Shown here piece after piece: positions 1 through 6,114 of a DNA stretch of 6,495 nt. Positions within the stretch are counted from its first letter, which is position 1. The number at the start of each line of letters is the position of its first letter. This DNA comes from a bacterium (GTDB lineage Bacteria > Thermosulfidibacterota > Thermosulfidibacteria > Thermosulfidibacterales > Thermosulfidibacteraceae), in assembly GCA_027037155.1 (NCBI GenBank), contig JALWBK010000306.1, positions 11,532 to 18,026 on the forward strand, given 5' to 3'. The position numbers and the translations under genes are program-made. The notes under the pieces are model-generated. The model worked only from the letters and a program-made list of their open reading frames with translations, had not been told where the DNA came from and made no database searches.

Positions 1-2487
1 TTGTGGATCTGTGCATGTATCGTCAGGAGGATTTACTGCACTTGTTGAGTTACATCCAGTTGCTCCTCCAAATCTCATGCCTCCTATGAGGATCCTTCTA
101 CCTTTTATTGATATAATATATGGCGGAAGATCCACAAAATACACATGGCAATATTCAGGATCTGCAAGGTATCTAAGATAAGGTAAGGCGTTTTTTGGGA
201 TGAAAGCCCACAATTCTTCTCCAAGATGTGCATAGGTATTAGATGTACTGCTATCGTATAAAGCGGTAGAACCAAAAAAACCCCTTTTTGTTAAATACCC
301 TGCTCTGAACGCGTGTAGCATTCCATCATTTGCTCCTACAAATACAACACTGTATTCAGGATACTCCACAGCTATTGGGGTTGAATATATTATATCACCC
401 AGTTTCCATACCTTGCCGCTGTCAGTGGTTCTATTTCTACAACCCTCGATGTCTTTTCCTCTTATATACTCTATGAGATTGTCAGCAGAATTGTCTAAAC
501 AAGACGGAAACCCAGTGTTGTTCCCAAAATATGCAGAAAAAGCACTTTTATTGTTTTTAGTAAATTCCACAAGGGTGTTTTCCGAAGAAACCGTGTATAT
601 TTTCCTTTCAGTTGCGTTTTCTTGAGCAAGCTTTTCTCCTGCCTCCCACACAGGATGGGTTTCGTCAAAGGAGTTGTAAGTTTTTTCAAGAATGCTTCGC
701 GTACCATTTGCGTAACTAGAGTAAGCTTTTATTTGAAGATTTCCAGATTCGTCCAGTATCCACTCTAAAATCCAATCTGCTGTTATATCCAGCTGTTTGT
801 TTTCATTAGTATCTTCTCTAATATTCTGGACGATAAAGGAGTTATAGAGCCACCACGTATACAAATAGCCTATCCAGGTTACTTCTGTAGTCTGATTCTC
901 ACTAACAAATTTTTTGACAGGATAAAACACAGCCTGATGAGAAAGCATACCATTTTGAGCTTTCTCCGATAGAACAGAAACTGAAGTCCCCGACAAGGTT
1001 TGTGCTATTATTGCGTTTAGAACTTTCTCCAAAGCGTCTCTTAATTCCCTTGCAGAAGGAGCCATGAAAAAATTATCCGGCGTGCCATCATTATCCGAAT
1101 CCCACTCAGCTTGGATATCAGGTATAGCATTATTGTTAGAATCTGAAAAACCACCATATTTAGCAGCTTTGCTCAGAATATCTACCGCTCTCTCACTTCT
1201 ACCAAATGTATAAATTGTAAAAAGAGTTAACGTCTGTTTTCCAGACAGATCAGATCTGAGATCTGAAACATGAGAGTAATAAGCCACTCCTTCAAGATAA
1301 TAACTTCCGTCCGAACTCAAACTACTACACCACTGAGAAGAATATCCTTCATTGGAAGCTATCTTATCCATCCAGTTTTTTATATTAAAGCTACTGTCTC
1401 TTACCACACCATATCCGCTAAAACATGTTCCCGGCAAATTTTGATCTTTTGTAGATTCTCCATCCGTTATCAAAATTACGAAATTTTTCTGACACCAATA
1501 TTGAATAGGATCATAATTCGCATAGTTTACACTATTGTAAGCAGAAGCCTCAGCTTTGAAGTATCTTACAGCCTCATAAAGCGTTTCCGCAAGTGGTGTC
1601 CAATTGTGAGGATAAAGCAAAGGCAAAGGACTAGAGTCAGTTTCATAAACATCCTGATTCAAGAAAATGTCAGCAATACTCGTAGTATTATCTATATCCG
1701 CAATGTATCTCACAACATAACCACCATCTTTACCTATATCATCCTCATACCGGTCTCCATGATTAAAAACCATGATACCTAATCTTATCTGATTTTCAGG
1801 CATAGCATGAAGTATACCCGCAGGTTGCTCATCAACCTTTAACCTTATAGCATAGTACTTGCCACCAACTTTAAACCAAAATCTATCATTTCTATCTGTC
1901 CTTTCCTCATTTATTCCATCTCTATCAACTCCTACATAGAAAGTTTTCCCTATGTAGACACTTGGAAAGAATCCACGATAGCTGCATTTCTTCTTAAAGA
2001 TATAATGCCCAACATATATATACTTTTCCAACGTATTGAAACCTTGGATGAATTTATTTCCATTTACGCCAACCTTATAATTCCCACCCACCAAGATCTT
2101 CAACAATATATCATACCTTCTCATAGTTAACCAGTTGAGAAAACTACCAGACCACTCTCCAGATGACGTTTCGTAAAAATAGTTACCAGTTGAATCATAG
2201 GCATACCTTTTAGTGGGGTCGAAGATACCATAATATACGGTGTTTGGATCAAAACTTGTGTCGGTTTCATCCAAGTCGAGTCCACTTGGCCAGTAAGCCG
2301 GAAACTTCATGCTTCCAGAATTGTCCACTATCAGTAACACATTGGCTTTTATCGAAGACGAAATGAAAGGCGGAAGTGAGCGATAGTATGTGCAATTGTA
2401 AGAAGATGCTTTGACTCCTACTGAAACTACTATAGAAAGAAATACAAAAACTGTAAAATTTATAAAACAAAAATTATTTTCCCTCAT
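1..2487 (-). CDS. pilY1: PilY1-like type IV pilus tip/assembly protein (3' end outside window)
   Basis: This reading frame runs without a stop for 829 codons, from the ATG at 2487 to base 1, so only the N-terminal part is present. P. aeruginosa PilY1 is about 1160 residues. PilY1 proteins sit at the tip of type IV pili and act in pilus assembly, adhesion and surface sensing. Residues 1-28 look like a Sec signal peptide ending VKA. A von Willebrand A-like domain follows, with the metal-site motif DNSGS at 55-59, TPLAETLYE from 297 and ITDGES at 340-345. Family-typical stretches are YYGIFDPTKRY near 85-95 and GSFLNWLTMRRYDILL near 114-129. Acidic loops of calcium-binding type lie at 449-457, 463-471 and 559-567. 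SGTSVSVLSEK at 499-509 leads to the C-terminal beta-propeller, which begins with KLGDIIYSTP (695-704), FVGANDGMLHAF (716-727) and GEELWAFIPKNALPYLRYL (756-774). The start overlaps the stop of the upstream gene as ATGA, suggesting translational coupling. Ten cysteines follow the signal peptide. The family call is firm; the exact role is inferred. Confidence 0.93.
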   Translation of the reverse strand, partial: MRENNFCFINFTVFVFLSIVVSVGVKASSYNCTYYRSLPPFISSSIKANVLLIVDNSGSMKFPAYWPSGLDLDETDTSFDPNTVYYGIFDPTKRYAYDSTGNYFYETSSGEWSGSFLNWLTMRRYDILLKILVGGNYKVGVNGNKFIQGFNTLEKYIYVGHYIFKKKCSYRGFFPSVYIGKTFYVGVDRDGINEERTDRNDRFWFKVGGKYYAIRLKVDEQPAGILHAMPENQIRLGIMVFNHGDRYEDDIGKDGGYVVRYIADIDNTTSIADIFLNQDVYETDSSPLPLLYPHNWTPLAETLYEAVRYFKAEASAYNSVNYANYDPIQYWCQKNFVILITDGESTKDQNLPGTCFSGYGVVRDSSFNIKNWMDKIASNEGYSSQWCSSLSSDGSYYLEGVAYYSHVSDLRSDLSGKQTLTLFTIYTFGRSERAVDILSKAAKYGGFSDSNNNAIPDIQAEWDSDNDGTPDNFFMAPSARELRDALEKVLNAIIAQTLSGTSVSVLSEKAQNGMLSHQAVFYPVKKFVSENQTTEVTWIGYLYTWWLYNSFIVQNIREDTNENKQLDITADWILEWILDESGNLQIKAYSSYANGTRSILEKTYNSFDETHPVWEAGEKLAQENATERKIYTVSSENTLVEFTKNNKSAFSAYFGNNTGFPSCLDNSADNLIEYIRGKDIEGCRNRTTDSGKVWKLGDIIYSTPIAVEYPEYSVVFVGANDGMLHAFRAGYLTKRGFFGSTALYDSSTSNTYAHLGEELWAFIPKNALPYLRYLADPEYCHVYFVDLPPYIISIKGRRILIGGMRFGGATGCNSTSAVNPPDDTCTDPQ

Positions 2488-2813
2488 TCAGGAACCTCCG
2501 TTATTACAACCTCCTCCACTATATTCCCCATAAAAACAAGTTTTATATCCCCTTGAATAACTCCTTTTCGCTGCAACTCGATTAATGGGACAACTTTCTC
2601 CTTGAATTGTTCAAATTTCTCCTCTTTTCTGAAGATTACTTTGCCCTTTTCACTTAGAACAAAGCTCTGACCATTTACTATAACGGTCGATCCTTTAAAG
2701 ATAACCCTCTTAGCTCTCAAAATTCTGACAAAAGGTCTGAGAGGTTTAGAATATATAATATTGGATGTGAAAATAAGTAAAAAAACTGATAAAACAAGAA
2801 AAAACTTTCGCAT
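2484..2813 (-). CDS. Small secreted protein of unknown function, coupled to pilY1
   Basis: The predicted protein has 109 residues and I do not recognise a family. It begins MRKFFLVLSVFLLIFTSNII, a clear Sec signal peptide with a likely cleavage near IYSKP, and has no lipobox cysteine and no type III prepilin (class III signal) motif. The mature part of about 85 residues is basic near its start (PLRPFVRILRAKR). It then seems rich in short beta-strands (VIFKGSTVIVNGQSFVL, GKVIFRKEE) and ends in an acidic valine-rich tail, EEVVITEVPE. A GGAGG site at 2824-2828 sits 10 bases before the ATG at 2813. That favours this start over the in-frame ATG at 2831, which would put six residues (MGGYLD) ahead of the signal peptide and overlap the ribosome site. 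Its TGA overlaps the pilY1 ATG, so the two proteins are probably made together. I infer a periplasmic or surface partner of PilY1; this is untested. Confidence 0.75.
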   Translation of the reverse strand: MRKFFLVLSVFLLIFTSNIIYSKPLRPFVRILRAKRVIFKGSTVIVNGQSFVLSEKGKVIFRKEEKFEQFKEKVVPLIELQRKGVIQGDIKLVFMGNIVEEVVITEVPE

Positions 2814-2823
2814 ATCTAAATAT

Positions 2824-2828
2824 CCTCC
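2824..2828 (-). promoter_or_regulatory. Ribosome binding site that decides the start of the small secreted gene
   Basis: GGAGG on the minus strand lies 10 bases upstream of the ATG at 2813. It lies inside the longer reading frame that could begin at 2831, so it supports the shorter protein. Confidence 0.6.
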
Positions 2829-2835
2829 CATCTCA

Positions 2836-2864
2836 ACAATAATTTACAACTCTCCTGTTTTCAA
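2836..2864 (-). promoter_or_regulatory. Weak candidate sigma-70 promoter for the secreted protein/pilY1 operon
   Basis: On the minus strand TTGAAA (2859-2864) and TATTGT (2836-2841) are separated by 17 bases. Each matches the sigma-70 consensus at four of six positions. Transcription would start near 2829, giving a leader of about 16 bases, just long enough to include the GGAGG site. The hexamers are imperfect, and the operon could instead be read through from the tRNA gene upstream. Confidence 0.35.
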
Positions 2865-3131
2865 GGTATTATTTCCTCATTAGCATCAGAAAAACCAGAA
2901 GTGAGGTGACAACCCAGTTTCAGACCAGCTATAACACCTTTTCAATTGCACGGCTCCTCTACTTTAATCCCCAAGGTCTCCAGATCTTGTGATGCAGAGC
3001 CTCTTATGCAACTATATACTCCCTTTTTGTATCGGGAGGCAACACCCGAAGAGCCGAGGAGGAAGACGACAAGAAGGCTTTTCCACTGTGTATTCGTGCC
3101 AAGAGACCCTTAGCTAAACTATTGATATTTC

Positions 3132-3206
3132 TGGCTGGGGCGCCAGGATTCGAACCTGGGATCGCGGATCCAAAGTCCGCTGCCTTGCCAGCTTGGCCAC
3201 GCCCCA
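3132..3206 (-). tRNA. tRNA-Gln (anticodon UUG)
   Basis: The minus strand folds as a full cloverleaf. The acceptor stem TGGGGCG (3200-3206) pairs with CGCCCCA (3136-3142). The D stem is GCC/GGC. The anticodon stem GCGGA/TCCGC encloses the loop CTTTGGA, with anticodon TTG at 3171-3173. The T arm carries GGTTCGAATCC. Position 73 is G (3135) and CCA is encoded at 3132-3134. The 75-base length with CCA and the weak U1-A72 pair are typical of bacterial tRNA-Gln. It has its own promoter just upstream. Confidence 0.95.
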
Positions 3207-3225
3207 GCAATGTAGTGCGAGAAAT

Positions 3226-3253
3226 ACTATAGGCAAAGTTACGGAAGTGTCAA
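3226..3253 (-). promoter_or_regulatory. Sigma-70 promoter of tRNA-Gln
   Basis: On the minus strand a perfect TTGACA (3248-3253) and TATAGT (3226-3231, five of six matches) are separated by 16 bases. The predicted start near 3218-3219 lies about 12 bases before the mature tRNA 5' end, as expected for a short leader removed by RNase P. Confidence 0.8.
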
Positions 3254-3296
3254 TAGAGAACGGAGGGAGGCCACAAAACCTCCCCCCATAGAGAAC
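3253..3296. repeat. 9-base direct repeats bracketing the hairpin
   Basis: ATAGAGAAC occurs at 3253-3261 and again at 3288-3296, exactly abutting both sides of the hairpin. The left copy shares one base with the tRNA promoter -35 box. The arrangement could be chance, a slippage remnant or the footprint of a small insertion. Confidence 0.5.
3262..3287 (-). terminator. Strong GC hairpin downstream of the symporter gene
   Basis: On the minus strand GGGGGGAGG (3279-3287) can pair with CCTCCCTCC (3262-3270) around an 8-base loop, giving nine pairs including one G-U. It begins about 15 bases after the symporter stop codon, where a terminator is expected. No T-run follows, so it may be a weak terminator, a pause site or an mRNA-stabilising 3' hairpin rather than a classic intrinsic terminator. 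Confidence 0.5.
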
Positions 3297-3302
3297 CACA
3301 AC

Positions 3303-4964
3303 TTACTCGTGCAGTTCCTCGCAGTACTTCTTAACGGTCTCTTCGCTACAGGGCTGGGTTATGAGGGACACTATTATGAAGATTATGAAACCGATAAAGA
3401 TCCAGTAGAACTGGTGAGGAGTGATTATCTTCTTGTTGAGGAAGAAGAAGTGAGGTTTACCATACTTCATCTTGGCGTAAAGCCAGGTGAACAGAGTAGC
3501 AGGTGTCATGGTAAGAGCTGTAACGATGGTAGCCGCCTTAGTGGCTCTCTTCCACCAGATTCCAAGAATAAGAGCAGGTCCGAGAGAAGCTATAATAACT
3601 ACGAAAGCCCATCCTGAAAGGTCAAGCACAAGGCCCGGAGGATTCATAGCAATGAAACCACAAACCACAAGCAAGATTATAGTAATGATTCTCGCAGCAG
3701 TAACTGGCTTTTCCTCAACAAACTTCACATTGAAGGCCTTACCAAGCCAGTCTCTGGTGATGAGAGCGTTGAGAACCATGACCCATCCTGCAACGGTGGA
3801 CATAGCTATGGAAAGACCACCAGCAACCAGAATACCCATGAGCAGTGGACTCCTGAGAGCCTCAACCGCCGCAATCATGGCGTAGTCTGTAACCTTACCG
3901 ATTCCAAAGGCTTTCTTAATGAGAACCAGTATTATAATGGCAAGGGGTTTGTGCTTTGCTGCAGCGATAGGAGCTGCCTTAGCAGCAAGAGGATGATAGG
4001 TCTCCATAATGAGCTTAGCACCTATACCTATGATGGCAAGACCGAAGTAGAGTAACCCACCCATAAGAGTCGCCCAGATAATGGAGCGCTTGGCGGTCTT
4101 CTCATCCATGGCGGTGAAGAACCTCACAACTGTATAGGGCATGGTTGCGAAACCATAGTGCCAGGTCAGGAAGAATCCTATAACGCCCATCCAGGTAGCC
4201 ACGAAGGGATGGGGTGCTCCTTCGGGGGCACTGGGTGGGTTGAAGATCTTTGGAGAGTTCTCAATAACCTTGTGAAAGAAGGCTTCCAAACCACCAACCT
4301 TACCAACCATGGCAAAGGCCGCAATGAGAGCTGCAGCCACCATTATGAGACACTGGAACATAGCATTCCAGGTTGTGGCGTACATACCTCCCAAAACTGT
4401 GTACAACAGCACTACCACAACTGCAATCCAAATACTGGTTACATAATTAACCTTGAGCAGTGCCACGAAGAAGATGGCTGTACCCACCAGGGACAAAACT
4501 ATGTACAGTATCCCAGCGATGAAGGTGGGAATTCCAGCTATAAATCTACCGAGAACGGGCATCTCATACCTATCACAGTAGTAATCCGTAAAGGTAACGG
4601 GTCCGTACTTTCTCAATGGTCCAGCCGTCAGAACACCAGCTATGGTCATCCCAGCAATAATCCCAATAAGGGCCCACCACATGGGATAACCAAGGATGAA
4701 TATAAACGCAGGAAGACCTAAAAAGCTTGCAGGTGAAAGATATGTAGATGCCAAAGCCGTACCATTAGTAAAGGCACCTACAGATCTTCCCGCCACATAG
4801 TAATCTGTGGCCTTTTGAGTAAACTTTCTTGAATAGACACCAACAGCGATAATAAGGACAAAGTATCCTATAGCAAAGGCTACAACAACAGGATCTGCCT
4901 TTACTGTAGCCTTACCTGCTTCAGCCGCCTGAGCTGCAAAGGCTACGCTAAACACACTAAACAT
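3303..4964 (-). CDS. Sodium:solute symporter, ActP-like (probable acetate or organic-acid uptake)
   Basis: This 553-residue inner-membrane protein belongs to the sodium:solute symporter (SSS/SLC5) family, close in length to E. coli ActP (549). The family couples inward sodium flow to uptake of small solutes through a LeuT-type fold. The N-terminus, MFSVFSVAFAAQAAEAGKA, resembles the cleavable leader of ActP. Family marks are DYYVAGRSVG (54-63), a first core helix with STYLSPASFLG (73-83), GGMYATTWNAMFQ (192-204) and PYTVVRFFTAMDEKTAKRS (276-294). GGLSIAMSTVAG (382-393) carries the Ser389-Thr390 pair that matches the sodium-site Ser/Thr of PutP. About thirteen hydrophobic segments can be read. 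GGGAGGTG at 4970-4977 is a strong ribosome site six bases from the ATG. The small membrane gene lies 23 bases upstream in the same operon. Substrate is not readable from sequence: acetate is favoured by the ActP-like motifs, but propionate, pyruvate, lactate or another small acid is possible. Confidence 0.9.
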   Translation of the reverse strand: MFSVFSVAFAAQAAEAGKATVKADPVVVAFAIGYFVLIIAVGVYSRKFTQKATDYYVAGRSVGAFTNGTALASTYLSPASFLGLPAFIFILGYPMWWALIGIIAGMTIAGVLTAGPLRKYGPVTFTDYYCDRYEMPVLGRFIAGIPTFIAGILYIVLSLVGTAIFFVALLKVNYVTSIWIAVVVVLLYTVLGGMYATTWNAMFQCLIMVAAALIAAFAMVGKVGGLEAFFHKVIENSPKIFNPPSAPEGAPHPFVATWMGVIGFFLTWHYGFATMPYTVVRFFTAMDEKTAKRSIIWATLMGGLLYFGLAIIGIGAKLIMETYHPLAAKAAPIAAAKHKPLAIIILVLIKKAFGIGKVTDYAMIAAVEALRSPLLMGILVAGGLSIAMSTVAGWVMVLNALITRDWLGKAFNVKFVEEKPVTAARIITIILLVVCGFIAMNPPGLVLDLSGWAFVVIIASLGPALILGIWWKRATKAATIVTALTMTPATLFTWLYAKMKYGKPHFFFLNKKIITPHQFYWIFIGFIIFIIVSLITQPCSEETVKKYCEELHE

Positions 4965-4987
4965 AATTTACACCTCCCTTCACAATT

Positions 4988-5191
4988 TTAAACTTTGGAA
5001 AGAAGCCATGCCAAAAGAACATTAAATATCACCAAGCTCCAAACAGCTGCATACCAGAAAGCCGCTGGAGCTCCCATAACAAAGGTCTTAGGCAAAGATG
5101 GATTGGAAGCCTCCAATATCCACCAAAAAGCGGCATTAATATAAATGGCAAAGAAACACACCCAAAATAGCTTTGGAATTTTACTAAACAT
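4988..5191 (-). CDS. Small two-helix membrane protein, probable symporter partner
   Basis: The protein has 67 residues and two predicted membrane helices, about 6-27 (KLFWVCFFAIYINAAFWWIL) and 40-64 (GAPAAFWYAAVWSLVIFNVL). A short polar loop, EASNPSLPKTFV, joins them. Tiny proteins with a G-x-P-x-x-F-W pattern before the second helix are found immediately upstream of sodium:solute symporters (DUF3311, DUF4212 and DUF485-type partners) and are thought to be accessory subunits. Which of these families this one belongs to cannot be settled by eye. The ribosome site AAAGGAGGTG (5198-5207) is nearly perfect and fixes the ATG at 5191. It is the first gene of the operon, 23 bases before the symporter, and shares its promoter. 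Confidence 0.82.
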   Translation of the reverse strand: MFSKIPKLFWVCFFAIYINAAFWWILEASNPSLPKTFVMGAPAAFWYAAVWSLVIFNVLLAWLLSKV

Positions 5192-5244
5192 GCTTTACAC
5201 CTCCTTTAAGGAATTTTTAAAAGATAGATTGAAAAGCCTCTCCT

Positions 5245-5254
5245 CACCTCCTTT
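5245..5254 (-). promoter_or_regulatory. Orphan ribosome-site-like sequence in the symporter leader
   Basis: AAAGGAGGTG occurs here, identical to the real ribosome site at 5198-5207 and 47 bases upstream of it. No ATG follows at a useful distance. A GTG inside the element opens a 13-codon frame, but without its own spaced ribosome site. It may be a standby or decoy ribosome site or a chance duplication. Confidence 0.35.
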
Positions 5255-5280
5255 CCAAATATTGTTTGCTTACAGCCCAG

Positions 5281-5309
5281 AGTATACATAGCGAGTTTGA
5301 TTTTGTCAA
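5281..5309 (-). promoter_or_regulatory. Strong sigma-70 promoter of the symporter operon
   Basis: On the minus strand a perfect TTGACA (5304-5309) and TATACT (5281-5286, five of six matches) are separated by the ideal 17 bases. Transcription should start near 5274, giving an untranslated leader of about 80 bases before the small membrane gene. Its -35 box lies between the -35 and -10 boxes of the opposing plus-strand promoter. Confidence 0.82.
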
Positions 5310-5326
5310 CCTTTTTTTGATATAAA
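5297..5326 (+). promoter_or_regulatory. Probable leaderless promoter of the TIM-barrel/cNMP operon
   Basis: TTGATT (5297-5302) and TATAAA (5321-5326) are separated by 18 bases. Only seven bases lie between the -10 box and the ATG at 5334, so transcription should begin at or next to the start codon. No ribosome site lies before the ATG (CTGAACC), which agrees with a leaderless message. It interlocks with the divergent symporter promoter. Confidence 0.6.
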
Positions 5327-5333
5327 CTGAACC

Positions 5334-6113
5334 ATGCTGATTCTACTGTCCACAGGGTGCTTTTACAAAAGCCCACTGGAAAAAAGCTTCTATATAGCAG
5401 ACGCTTGCGGCTTTGACGGGGTTGAGCTGATCCTCAACGACATATACTATCTAAGCGATGCGGAAGAAAAGATAACCTCTCTTTCAAGAATATCTAATAT
5501 AACTGTGTTTCATGCACCCTTTGTGGTGGATTCGTCCAAAGAAAGGGTTCAATCGCTGATGAGAAGTGTTGAGCTGGCAGAGAGATTAAACGTGCAGACC
5601 GTAGTTTTCCACCCTCCTCTAAAGTTTCTGCTTGATATTTCTTATTGGAGGTGGTTTTGGAAAAAACGATGGTTTGACGATGCCAAAGTAAACTTGTGCG
5701 TAGAAAACATGCCTTACATGAAATTCGGGAGGTTCCGAATCAATCTCTACTCTATCCATAAATTCAAGGATCTAAAGGATCTTGCCCAAAGAACCCCCTT
5801 AAAAATTGCCTTTGACACAACCCATTGCGGCACCAGCGGTACTAACCTGATAGAAGCCTTTGAAGAGTTGGGAGGGATAGAGAACGTCTATCACATACAC
5901 CTCAGCGACTTCAAAGAAGAAAAAGGCGTTTTTTGGGAACATCTGTTTCCCGGAGAGGGAGAGCTGGAAATATTCAAGTTCCTGTGTTACCTTAAGGACG
6001 TAGGCTATAATAGAACCATAACCATTGAGATTTTTTCTAAGTACCTTCCGGAAGACGATAGGGAGAAGATAGAAAAGCTTAGAGCTTTGTTGGAAAGGAT
6101 AAGGAGTTTATAG
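5334..6113 (+). CDS. Xylose-isomerase-like TIM-barrel protein (sugar phosphate isomerase/epimerase or endonuclease IV superfamily)
   Basis: This 259-residue cytoplasmic protein has the fold signature of the AP endonuclease family 2/xylose isomerase-like barrels. Strand-end motifs occur in order: ACGFDGVEL (24-32), TVFHAPF (57-63), TVVFHPP (89-95), LCVENMP (121-127), IAFDTTHCG (158-166), YHIHLSDF (186-193), FPGEGELE (205-212) and ITIEIF (229-234). Candidate metal ligands are His60, His93, Glu124, Asp161, His164, His189, His203 and Glu232. From memory of endonuclease IV, these match most of its zinc ligands, but the position expected for Asp229 is Trp201. The protein is shorter than most sugar isomerases of the family. 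Members include isomerases, epimerases, dehydratases and nucleases, so no substrate is assigned. It is the first gene of its operon, apparently leaderless, and ends one base before the next gene. Confidence 0.85.
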   Translation: MLILLSTGCFYKSPLEKSFYIADACGFDGVELILNDIYYLSDAEEKITSLSRISNITVFHAPFVVDSSKERVQSLMRSVELAERLNVQTVVFHPPLKFLLDISYWRWFWKKRWFDDAKVNLCVENMPYMKFGRFRINLYSIHKFKDLKDLAQRTPLKIAFDTTHCGTSGTNLIEAFEELGGIENVYHIHLSDFKEEKGVFWEHLFPGEGELEIFKFLCYLKDVGYNRTITIEIFSKYLPEDDREKIEKLRALLERIRSL

Positions 6114-6114
6114 C

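Larger units (their letters stand above)
2814..3131 (-). other. Non-coding stretch of about 320 bases with possible RNA structure
   Basis: I see no credible gene here. The only reading frames open across part of it begin inside the tRNA. On the minus strand a nested fold is possible at 2946-3011. TTGCA (3007-3011) can pair with TGCAA (2946-2950), GGCTC (2997-3001) with GAGCC (2952-2956), and CAAG (2986-2989) with CTTG (2972-2975). Next to it are two mutually exclusive 5-bp hairpins that share bases 3034-3036: TCGGG/CCCGA spanning 3032-3049 and CTCCC/GGGAG spanning 3019-3038. No clear intrinsic terminator with a T-run follows the tRNA. I could not match the region to a riboswitch or small-RNA class I know. 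Confidence 0.4.

Noticed and set aside
1270..1782. A 170-codon plus-strand reading frame opposite pilY1
   Set aside because: It is antisense to well-recognised PilY1 motifs, has no family resemblance and no convincing ribosome site. It is a shadow frame.
2814..2831. Longer start at ATG 2831 for the small secreted protein
   Set aside because: It would place MGGYLD before a standard signal peptide and put the best ribosome site inside the gene. No good ribosome site precedes 2831.
2939..2950. ATTGAAA-like ending suggestive of a CRISPR repeat
   Set aside because: It occurs once only, with no second copy or regular spacers in the window.
2832..3131. A cyclic-di-GMP (GEMM) riboswitch upstream of the pilus genes
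   Set aside because: Such riboswitches precede some pilus operons, but the conserved core bases I know for that class are not found here.
3004..3299. Two minus-strand reading frames crossing the tRNA
   Set aside because: Both translate through the tRNA-Gln cloverleaf and cannot be real alongside it.
3309..4721. Plus-strand reading frames opposite the symporter (starting 3309, 3487, 4158)
   Set aside because: They are antisense shadows of a clear transporter gene, and their translations have low-complexity or unnatural composition.
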